DNA of 64,000 bases from NCBI GenBank assembly GCA_036852015.1, contig JAANDG010000555.1:32493-96492 (forward strand), given 5' to 3'. Made by a program: the position numbers and the translations under genes. Positions 23,101 to 35,100 of the stretch are shown piece by piece; the stretch's first letter is position 1, and each line of letters starts with the position of its first letter. Under the pieces are notes generated by a model. The model did not search any database. It was not told where the DNA came from and saw only the letters and a list, made by a program, of their open reading frames with translations. Origin of the DNA: Pelodera strongyloides. Taxonomy: Eukaryota; Nematoda; Chromadorea; Rhabditida; Rhabditidae.

Positions 23101-26100
23101 ACATAAGGTGTTTTTTTAAATTAAATTAGTTTCTTTAAATTAAATAATTTCTTTAAAGGGTATTTCCGTGCTTGGTTACGCATGTCATTGGTGATTATTT
23201 ATCACGCTTTTCGAAAAAGGAAAGTAATCGAACCATTAAAACTCGTGAGCCTCCAAAACTTAAGTGTTTGAGAGGGAGAGAACATGATTTCTTGAAAGCA
23301 TACCGTGGATGGATTACAAGGACAATTTTGCGTTGGCTGCTGAGTGGGCTGGAATGTAGGCGGGAAAGTTGATTCCGTGGTCGTCATTCCTTGTAACGTG
23401 GTGTCCCAACCATCGGTAGTGGAGTCTGTAAAATATTTTGGCACAATTTCAATCAGGCAAAATTGTTGTTGTACTTCGTTCTCTTTGTTTGCTTGTCTCT
23501 TCTCTTCGTGTAGTAAATTGTATATATACATTTTCAACTTTAAAGGGAATATGTAGGCACTCAAAAGGAGCAACACAACTGCGAAACTAGAGATTTCACA
23601 CCAGACATGAATTTAAGTAGGCGACTGAATATGTAAATTCATTCGAATATTCTGATTTTGCATGCAAATATGTCGATGTTGCATGATATATGCCGATGTA
23701 TGTACACATATGCTAAATTTTTGCTCCATCAGAACTGCCGTGTAAGCCATGGTGTCAGTAAACGCGTTTACTATGGAAAAGGTGAACTTTGAAAATCATT
23801 TTCTTTTAAATGGGAAACTTTTAACAATTTTTGTTGTTGTTTCCTTAATGAGGAACACACATTCTATTAATACAGCTTAACTTCAAAAAGGGCATACATA
23901 TTCCCTTTAAAACCAATTGAGTGTTCTAAATAGTTCTCCTACATGGGCTTTAATTTCTTTGTGCTCACTTACCTTGATAACCACACTGAGTTCTGACTAT
24001 CAATTCCGCGAGGTAATCAGGAAATGGTAATTGTAATGGCATATGAATAACTCGCGTGTCCTCCCAAGAGGAGAAATCCGCCGATGCTCCCATACTTATC
24101 ACGGTAAACGATGCGTTCAGAACGTCCAGCCGATTTGCTGCAGTGTAGTCGATATCATTTTGGTCACTGCAAAACGGATGTCAATACAATTCGAACTCGG
24201 AACTGTTCCCACGCGGTGGAAATTTGCCATAATTATAACACTCGCAAAACCTTCTAGTCCTTTGCTGCCTCTAATTATGGACCTACTACAGGTGAATACT
24301 TCTTGAAAAGTCTTGGAAAAACTACTATGTCGCTGGTTATCTAACCGTTTCGCTTGTCATGGATTTATGCCTGATCAACAACGCGGGTCGCCGTTCCGTT
24401 GAAGCTCAACTTCTTGACGTTCAATATGAATGGTTACAAGCTGTTGTAATGTGCTACTGATAAAGTCTCTCATCCCAAACATTTACACAAATTAGCTGAT
24501 ATCGGTCTTCCCAATTGCTTGCTTTCCATGTTCGCATCCTTCCTTGCTGGACGCCAATTTAGTGTAAAAAAAATTGATAAATTCCAATCATCAAACTACC
24601 TACCTAACGATCTAACAGTGAAGTGCCTCAGGGCAGTGTGTTTGGAACTCTATTGGCCCGATTCTACGTTTATGATCTGTCAAAATACATTGCAACCCAT
24701 ATTGTCTATGTTCGTTGTTTCGCTGATGATATTAAAGGGATAGGTTCATTCAAATCACTTCTGTTTTTATTGTTTTTATTAATACTGGCATAAATATCAC
24801 AATGAAAAGTAAATAAATTACAGAACTACGCGCCTCGCAGAAGAAGCCTCCTTTATTGGAATTAGTTGTTCGGAATCGGAAGCTAAAATCTAAACACAAA
24901 AACTAATACCGTGCACAGATCATGCGGGCTAATGGCAACTAGACAAGAGCGAATTAAAGGGATAGCTTCACTAGGATTTGCACCTTTTTGAATGCTTTCA
25001 ATTGAGAGTGTGGCCGAAAACCTTCGCAATGCGAAAATTACATAAAATTACCTTTTCTCCCCGAGTAGGAGAGCTTCCTGAAAAAGCTAAACTACCTCGA
25101 ATTTATAAAACAATTGGAGTACCGCAGACTAGCTACGTGGGAAATAGGGTGACAGGGTTGGAGGTGCAGAGATTGTTGTAATAGACAGAGGCTGATAAAA
25201 GGGCCGTGTATATAGCGTCTCCAGCCCGGCTACGCTATTTCCCACTTACCACGGCTGCGTTACTCCAATTGTTTTATAAAGTCGAGGTAGTTTAGCTATT
25301 TGAGCAAGCTCTCCTACTTCAGGAAGCAAAGGAAATTTATTGCAATTTTCGCATTTTGACCGTCATAGGTCATACTCACAATATAAATTATAAAAAAGGT
25401 GCAGTTTGAGGTGAACCTATCCCTTTAAGTGATGCTACCGTGGGAAATACTGGTCCGCCAGTGTAGTTTGTAACTTCTCAGGTCACACTTGGCATGCATG
25501 CTGTCAATTAAAAAACATGCATGCCGCATCCAAATGGCATGCATGCAGTCATGATGACTGCATGCATGCCAAATCTCAAAAAGCATGCATGCCGCATCCA
25601 TCTTATGCACGGTGCCGTAAACGTGCGGAAAATGGAAAATTTCACAGGAACCTCCCTACCGCCACCCCTTTAATAAAAATAAATAAACCACCATTAATTA
25701 ACAAAAATAACACCAATAAGACAGTAATTCATCAATATTTTATTTGGTCACACTGGCAGAGCAATACAAGAGCAAACAAAGCACTGGAAAAAGAAAAGAA
25801 ACAATAAATTTATAATTAATTTATAGGGTTTTCCTTTGTGGTTTGTTAATTCGTTGTGGCCCGGAAGAAAGCGCATCCCCTGTCGTCCTCTGCACAGCTG
25901 AAACGTAAGAGTTAGGGCGCGTTCGGGATTGATTTTCCGAAAGGAAACTCGGCCAAATCCTCGTTCGGGATGGACTTTTTGGAAACGTTCCAATGCTTGG
26001 AGAAAACAAAAAATACAGTATGAATTAGCATGGAAAATTTGAAAAATATGCGCGGGAAACGTTTTTCGCAAGCTAATTCATACTGTATTTTTTGTTTTCT

Positions 26101-29100
26101 TCAAACATTGGAACGTTTCCAAAAAGTCCATCCCGAACGAGGATTTGACCGAGTTTCCTTTCGGAAAATCAATCCCGAACGCGCCCTTAGTTTACCACAC
26201 TGTAACGTGAACAATACACTAATTACCCATATAGATTATTATTAATTGACTACTGTACGTCCCATGACACTACACACAACTCGAATTGAGGTTATATTGT
26301 CATATTTTACACTCCAACAACAGTACAAAGGCAGTTATGGTAAGAAAAATGCACAGGAAAAGAAAAATAAGGTACTAACACTACGCACATTATGTATCCC
26401 TCAATCACTGCAACTATACAGGAAGTTTGCATTTTCTCAAAGAACTAAAAGGCCACATTAAATCATAATTGTTTACCTTGACATGGATCCCTCTCAATTT
26501 ACTCAAACGGCGTCATCCCATGAACACTTTCGCAGTCGTAATACGTAGAAGGAATATGCGCTAGTGTGGGCGAACAGATCTAAGATGCGCCATTACATAT
26601 AAAACATATTTAATTTTACGAAAGATCCGTATTAGAGTGTCGGGCATACTTTTCAAACAGACCAAAACGTGTCCCTGAGTTAAAGCGAAATACTGGCCGG
26701 GTTTTGAAACGCAAACATTACCATTCTTATGATGCTAATGCGATGACGTGAATTAGAATAAAAAATCGAGTAAATTAGCATAAATACGTAAGGACTCAGT
26801 TGTCTACGATGCGTTTCAAAAAACGGCCGGTAGTTTGCTTAAACAAATAAGGTTCTACAGCAAAACTTCAAAAAAAAAAAATTTTTTCAGACTACGCTGA
26901 AGAAAAATTTAGACTACGCGAGACGGGTATGGGAATCCGACCACCAATTGAGCCACAATTAATGAAACAAAATAAAACTGAATAAAGAACCTGATGAAGA
27001 GCAGGTGACAGTAGCGAGTAGTGTCCTGTGAGACAATCCAGTCATTTCTGAAACAACTAATAAATGTAATAAATTTCCCTTAAATTGTGTTTCCTCCCCC
27101 ACTTCAGTATCCTGCAAATAAAACACCACCAAGGGCGAGGGCAATGCTGGTTCCGAAAAAAAATTATTTAATGAAAGTGCCAAGCGGTTTAGTGGTTATA
27201 AGGTAGAACAGAAATGAGAAGGTAGTCAAAACACAAAACGTACATTCTTCAGCCATCCAACGTGTATATCAGCGTGGCGTATTCAGAAATTCAGAGGGAA
27301 CGGGTTTCGTTGTGCGTTCTCTAAAATATCTAATGAAAATCGGTTGTTCTAAATAAACAGGCAGCTGAAATACAATACATATAAAGCCGAACATATGTAA
27401 TGTCAAAGAATTCCAAAGTCCCCCGCCCCTGAGTGCAACTGCAACATTTATTCCCCCAATCCCCCCCCCCCCCCAGACAGATATAACTGAATCATGACTT
27501 TGGTTTTTCAAGACATTGGCACGAGAGAAAAACATGAAGAATAGTAAGTAATAACGCACTAACTTGTCAAATACTTCCTCCGTTTCGATTCCTGCGCTGT
27601 CAACCGTCCCATCCATTTTGTACTACTCCTTTCTCCACTGGCACTTCATTGTCGCCTTATCTGTTACAAAAAACATTAGCACAATAATAAATAAGCAAAA
27701 TAAACATGGTAAACGAAAAAAAAAATACACAAAAAAAAGAACTTTGCAAAAAACTCAGAAAAAAAATGAACCGTGCATTTTGTTCAAAACCGTGAAATGC
27801 ACGGTTAGTGCGAACAAGGCGGCATGCATGACCGGCAATACCGTACTCAAAAAAATCATGCCTGCCGCACGATTGACGGCATACATGCTTTTTGACTTAA
27901 ATGACCGCATGCATGCGGAAGTTCAGCCATGTTGGCAATGGTTCTCAGGTGACTCTAGGCCCGAAGGCGTGCCCTTTTCAATGGAACAGGGCTGGCCCGT
28001 TACCGGCCTTAGAGGGTGCCCAGGGTACGCCCTGGGGCATTTGTGAGTTTTAGAGGGCATAATAAAGGGCCACAAACAGGCCATTTTAAACTGGGAAGAA
28101 AAGGAATATACACCGTTTTAGCTAACCCACCACGAACTTACACCCGGAAACACAACTTACAAGTACCTAGAACTTTGCAAGACAAATGCACCGGACAGGA
28201 ATCGAACTTGCGACATTAGCTAAACACGTATTCCAAACTAGCGCCTTAGACCACTCGGCCATACCGCGTATGGTCGTCTCTGCTGGTTGCGAAATATTAC
28301 GGCTGCTGCTTCACAAAAATTTAAATCCCAATTTTCGCGCGCTTTACAAAATGCAAGGCTACGGCAAAGTGCCATGTAAAGGGCACGCCCCGGGTTCGGA
28401 CCGACATTGTCCCGGTTTGTGGCCTTATCCCGGCCTTCTACAATTGAAGGGCACGCCCTAGGGCATATTTGCTTAAATGCATGCCTGCGGGCCTAGAGTC
28501 ACCTATGTTAGTCTATAATTTTCGAATCCCGTTTATCAAATCCAATCATTTGAAAAATAGTTTCTTTATTCGTGCAGCCGATTGGCTAGTGACACTTCCC
28601 GCAGTCTTTCTCAGTTCCAAAACCTCTGGTCAATTTCAGGTTAGGCTAGAAAACTTGAAAGTATTCGTTTGACCGAGTACTTTCAGTTAACCAATATCTT
28701 TCGATGAATGGTGTTCATTCGAAATTTCATTTTTATTTGACTTATTATTTTTGTTTTGTTTTGTTTTTATTTACTTTTCCGTTTTTTTAATGTAGTGCTT
28801 ATTTTCTCACTTTTGGCAATAACTCCCACAAAATCTGTTTCGCAAACAAAAAACGCACCTTCTGTAAAAAAGCTACTTACGAGGTAATGCTGCGTGTTCG
28901 CATATGCCAATCGATATTGTTTAGAATGTTGATTCCGAATCAAAAAGAATTATCTGCGACGGCACTAACTTAGAAAGTTATAGGCCATCAAAACAGCAAA
29001 ATGAATGAAAAAAAGTGTCTTTATACTCTCAAAAAAAGGGAAAGTCAATCCAGATTCCGGGATACTGTATCAGGTTCTCTCAAAAAAACGAGTTTAAAAC

Positions 29101-32100
29101 AAAAGACCCGCGAGCACAGGTCTTAGCGTCTTAGTGCGCCTTCTTCTTGCATCTTCTTGTCTGTTTGTCGGCTCCCTCATTTTTTATGTACTGTCGTTAA
29201 AAAAAGGATCTATTTTGCAACTCATCTAGAAAGACCGTTTTAGAACACGTTTTTGCACAATGAAATTCAAAAAATTGAGCAAAAAACGAAATCCCATAGT
29301 GAATGCATTTTTTGGAGGGATTTGATATTTTTTTTCTTTTTATCTAAAAGTTTTTGTTCATTTCTGTTTTCACTTGTTCTACCTTCGAAAGATAAGCTTT
29401 TTTTGAGCCCAACATGGAAAACCGTGTTGAACCGGGTTGAGCAGGTCATTCAAATTACACGTGTAACATACACTACTTAAAGTTTAAAGGGACAGGCCCA
29501 TCAAAGTAAACCTATATTTACGATACGTTCATAGTGACTATCAAGCATTTTTATTACAATATATACAAACTAAATTTCACATTTATTTGCCATGGAAAAC
29601 TTTTTTCCGATGCGCTCAGCTTAAATGTATACCGTAAAGCCGCAAATATCCTTGTCGTCAATGCAAATTTATCGTGAAATTATAATGCGATTAAAATTTG
29701 CATATATAGCTTTGAAATCTGCAGTTTTATGGTATACATATGCGTTGAGCGCATTGGAAAGAAGTTTTCTAGGGCGAATAATTGTGAAATTTAATTTGTA
29801 TATATTGTAATAAAAATGCTTGATAGTCATTATGAACGTATCGTAAATATAGGTTTATTTTGATGGGCCCCCTTTAAAGTCATCTATCTAGGAGCAGACT
29901 GCAAGAAATATGCACCATGTGCGAACTGTGGACTATGTGAGAATGCATGTTTTGTACTTCTCTGGTGTATTTGCTGTAACGTTGGGGTGTGGTAGAATGT
30001 TTTTTTTTACAATGGATATCAAACTTAACATAGGTGATCTAGGTTTGCGGGCGTGCCTTTAAAGGGACAGGCCCATCAAAATAAACCTATATTTACGATA
30101 CGTTCATAATGACTATCAAGCATTTTTATTACAATATATACAAACTAAATTTCACATTTATTTGCCATGGAAAACTTTTTACCGATGCGCTCTGCTCAAA
30201 TGTGTACCATAAAACTGCAGATTTCAAAGCTATATATGCAAATTTTAATCGCATTATAATTTCACAATAAATTTGCATTGACGACAAGGATATTTGCGGC
30301 TTTACGGTACACATTTGAGCAGAGCGCATCGGAAAAAAGTTTTCCATGGCAAATAAATGTGAAATTTAGTTTGTATATATTGTAATAAAAATGCTTGATA
30401 GTCACTATGGACGTATCGTAAATATAGGTTTACTTTGATGGGCCTGTCCCTTTAAGCAAATATGCCTTTTAGGGTGTGCCCTTTAATTTTGAAGGGCCGG
30501 TCGATGCCCAAAAACGGGCATAAAGTTGCACCGAACCCGAGGCGTGCCCTTTGCGTGGCACTTTACCATAACCTTGCATTTTAAAAAGCTCGTGAAATTG
30601 AGATTTAAATTTTTGTAAAGCAGCAGCAATCATATTTCGCAGCCAACAGAGCCGATCATGCGCGTTGTGGCCGAGTGGTCTAAGGCGCTGTTTTGGAGTA
30701 CGTTTAGCTAACATCGCAAGTTCGATTCCTGTCCTTTGTCTTGCAAAGTTAATGTATGGTGTGTTTCCGTGTGTAAATTCGTTGCTGGTTAGCTAAACCG
30801 GCGCGGCATATTCATTTTCTGCCCTTAACATAGCCCGTTAGCGGCTCCTTTTTATTCCCTCTAAAGCTAAAACTCACAAGCCGCAGGGCGTACCCCGGGC
30901 ACCGTCCAAGTCCAAGGCCGGTAACGGGCCAGCCCTATTCCACCGAAAAAGGCGTGCCTCGGGACTAGAGTCACCTGAGATAATTTACCAAAAGCGTGAC
31001 ATGTATAAAAGAATGAAATGATAATGGCGAAACCTTAAAGGGATCAGCTCACCTTAAATTGTGTCTGTTTTTTTTTGTTTCTTTATTTTCTATAAGGGAT
31101 AGTTAAAATTTGGAATAGAAAAACTAGTGTTTTCAATACTCACGAAGATATTGGGTGATAAAGTGGTGGATTGATCGGGCCGAAATGCAAAAAGGGTAAT
31201 TGTCTATATACAAACAAGGCAGGACTCGCTTTATAATTTCACGATAAATTTGCGTAGACAACAAGGATATTTGCTGTTTTACGGTATACATTTAAGTTCA
31301 ACGCATCGGAAAAGGTTTTCCAGGGCAAATAAATGTGAAATTTAGTTTGTATATATTGTAATAAAAATGCTTGATAGTCATTATGAACGTATCGCAAATA
31401 TAGGTTTAGTTTGATGGGCCTGTAAAAGGCGCAAAAAACACGAAACTGGCGTTTCCATATACCAGACATGCATTAAATAGACGACTGAATATGTAAATTC
31501 GAATTTGCATTCCCTGCATATCGAATCTTGCTTTGCCCATATCCGCATGCAAAGTTGAAATTTGCTCCATTGACACTGGCGGGTAAGCCAGGGTTTCAGT
31601 AAACGCGTTTACTATGGAAAAGGTGAACTTTGAAAATCATTTTCTTTTAACTGGGAAACGTATGACAACTTTTTTTGTTGTTTCCTTAATGGGGAACACG
31701 CATTCTATTCGCACAGCTTAACTTCAAAAAGAGCCTACATATTCCCTTTAAGTAGGCGTCGGTTCGGCTGCAGCTGGCAGCAAGGCGCGGAGTGGTACGA
31801 AACTGTTATCAGACGCCATGCGGGTTTACAGGGGTATGCGGCCAACTGCCGCCTTTTAGATGTGTCGCCTGACGATAATCTTCTTGGCGATCCCGCGGAT
31901 CCGAGATACAGACATTGCAGGAAAGACAGTAAATTTCACAATTTTGCGCATTTGAATGAAGCTCTATAACTTTTTTATTTTAGTTCCGCCGCAGCTAATT
32001 CTTCCTGATTCGTAAACAGCATAAAACTCTATCAATAAAATATGTAAAAAGCTTTTCTCGGACGGGTACCATGGTTAGCCAATTAGTACCTCTTAGACAG

Positions 32101-35100
32101 AAATAAATTTTGGTGAATCGTAGGGCCCTAGAGACAACTTTATATCAGCTATATGGCAAAAGTAGTCATTACTTACTTAGTGGCTGTGAAAATGATGACC
32201 TGATCGTAGGGGTAGGTTTCGTCTTGATCGTAATCAGCCATCTCGTACATCGCACTAAAATTGTCAGATGGAGTGCTGTTTGTACGGTATTACGTTTGTA
32301 ATACACAGTTCCACAGTTGTTGTGGATCATGCCTCATTGTCATTAAAGGGTGAGGTCAACCTCAGAAACCAAAAAAAAGTTATTATTCTTATTAGATCCG
32401 TGTCTGTATCTACGAGAATAACTAAAAAAACATTTGACAGAAAATGATTTCCAACGAAATATTGAGCAAAAAAAATGTTCCAGCTTGAGTACCCTTTCTA
32501 GTAGGGATGGGCTTTCTCTTCGAGTTGGCCTTTCACGAATAGGTCAAGCATATTCCAGGAACTGTGTTTGATGGGCCGGTGCGACTCTGGTCTTCAATCG
32601 CGCACCGCACCCCAGCCAGTGGCTTTCGCCCCTTCATTTTGGAACTACGCGGCTGGCTGGGGGCGCGCTGCACTGCACGCCTGCACGGTTGGCTGTGTGA
32701 GGGATGTGTTGCGCGGTCGAGACAAGAGTCCCCCCGAGGCACCGCTAGTTTGCAAACTACGCGTTCGTTCCCCCCTCTGCGCGGTTGCCCCCCCCCTTTC
32801 GGCGCGCCGTTCTCATCTGGCTACGCCCACACTTCGAACTGCGCGGCTGGCTACTCGTGCACTCCTATTTGCGCGGCTGGGGGCGCGGTGCGCTAGGAGC
32901 ATATCAAGCACTGACTAGTTCAATGAGGTGGTTCCGAAGGTTGCCCATGTCCGCCGACCTTGAAGTCCGAAGAAGCAGTCGCATATTTCTTCTGGAGTCC
33001 TCTTAAAAAGGGCGCTTGTAAAAAAAGCTTTCTCATTTTTACATTTTAAATTGAGTATAAAATCGCGATTCCTAAATCTGATTGAAGATTGAAGTAAGAA
33101 AGTAACAGATTTTGGTAGCCGACTGTGCAAATATTGACCTTTTATAATATATTGATGAAAGAGTATAATCTTATCTTATTATATAAAAGAGTAACTGTAG
33201 CGTAATTTGCATATCAATGTGCTTTACGGAAATGCATATTTCGTGTTCGGGTATAAAAAGATTTTCGCAGCTCAATATCGAAGTATGCATATGCAATTGT
33301 TTCCTATTATTCCTTAAGGCGCATTTAAGATGGGGAAAAGTTTGAAGAATTCCGGAAAAAGTTGGCTCAAGATGGACGGAAAAACATGCAGAAAAATCAA
33401 AATCTACCGTAGTGGAATCGTTGTGGGATATTATTTTTAACACTGCCGGGTCCAAGAATGGATCGCCCGTTCGAAGTGGACCCCGACGGTTGGGGCTATA
33501 TAGCGGAAAAACAACGCTTTTCCATTACGGTGTATAAACTTTTCCAGTAAGTAAAATATACGTTTCCGGTGTCCATCTTGAAGCCAACTTTTCCGGAATT
33601 CTTCAAACTTTTCCCAATTCGAACCCGCCTTAATGATACTTTGAAGCTTTGTATATAAGTATACCCATGCCCATGCTGAACCAATCATTTTTCCATGTGA
33701 GTCGCCTCAGGCGGCGTGAGCTGACTGGTAGCATTATAATGCACCAAAAAAGTTAAAAAAAAATGCTTCTGAACGTAAGTTTTGCAAAGTGTATTTTTTG
33801 CCTCAAAATAATTAATGTTCCAACTTACATGACAGTCCCACAACGCATATTCGACATTCGTCCAAGTTGAAAATGATGCATTTGCAAAATATCCGAGAGA
33901 GAAATATACTGGGTTTCGATCGTCGAATTTGTAAGCGGAGAGTAATGTTACCACATAGTTGAACAGCTGAAGTAGTTGTTTTATTCTTATAATTGTATAA
34001 TTAATAAGTACAATTTGTTCTTGAGCTTTATTAAGTAAGAAAATTAAATAAAATGGAAAAATAAGTAAGCTAAGTGCTAAGTTTTGTTTGTTTGAGCGGG
34101 TGGTTTGCCTTTCCTAGATACACTCCTAGATAACATACCTGAGCAGCGTTCTCTTTTGTCCCCATATATGTTGTGCTATCAACTAGAATCGCGATATGTT
34201 GCCCACATGGAGTAAATCGACCTTGTCCTGCAGTACAATTGGCTCCGGCAAAAACTGGAAAGAAAACTTTTCCTTTTATGAAGATTGGTTTTACCCACAA
34301 TCTGGTAGTTAAAGGAGGAGGCTCACGAGTTTTAATGGTTCGATTCCTTTCCTTTTTTCGAAATAACATGGCAAATAATCACCAATAACATGCATAACCA
34401 AGCACGGAAATACACTTTAAATAAACTATTTTGTTAGGTATTACGGTATACCTAAGATTTATTTGTAGTTTGTTACTTTGTTACTTATGTTGTTCACGTG
34501 TTACTCACTCACATCTGCTCACTGATCTTTTCGTCCTTAGTGATCAGTGGAGCACACTCTGTCTTGCCGTTGGCAAATTATCTAATTGCAACTATCCGCA
34601 AGTTATTAGTGTTTATATTATTGGTGTTTGATCTGCACGTAGCCATCCGTACTCCGTTAATGAATCCCGAGCATTTTCCGAGAAACTAGGCCTTTCCGAG
34701 GATTTTCCGCCTATTTCCCGAGTATTCTCCGAGAAGATTCTCGGAAAAAAGCTCGGAAACTTTGAGGTTCTCGGGCCGAGCTCTGGAAATCGGCGGGCCG
34801 AGCTCGGGATTTGCACAAGGTCAAACAGAAGTGTTTTTTTTAAGTGTCAAACAGAAGAATTGATTTTTACAACCCTGTTATGACTTAAATTTGGTTATCA
34901 TAAGTGTTTATGTAGTCCCGTAGAGGTTTTTTCGAGGCATTCCTTTTGCATGATCTTGAACCTTGCGTATTTATTTAGTCCTATATTTGTTTTTGCCTTC
35001 TAAAATAGTATTAAAATAGACATAGAGCATTCATAGCGCCTCTTTCCTTTTTTGCCGCTGTTTACTTTTTTGTTGTTGTTTTTTTGTTAATATTAAAATT

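Larger units (their letters stand above)
30032..30976. mobile_element. tRNA-core terminal-inverted-repeat element, copy 2, with nested insertion
   Basis: Opposite orientation to 27947-28504. Left end AGGTGATCTAGGTTTGCGGG, right end GGGACTAGAGTCACCT. After the first 30 bp it is broken by a TTAA element (30059-30455) and resumes with AAGCAAATATGCC. The intact site in copy 1 shows a single TTAA there, so the TTAA was duplicated on insertion. Confidence 0.75.

Noticed and set aside
25748..26245. ORFs crossing the 25914-26190 inverted repeat
   Set aside because: Both strands read the same peptide because of the palindrome; not a gene.
27564..28046. 160-codon plus-strand ORF
   Set aside because: Lys-rich start from an A-rich tract, then runs into the tRNA-core transposon; no coding signature.
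32564..32918. 110- and 116-codon ORFs in two frames
   Set aside because: GC-rich composition removes stops in several frames at once; the region is an intron between two good exons of copy 2.
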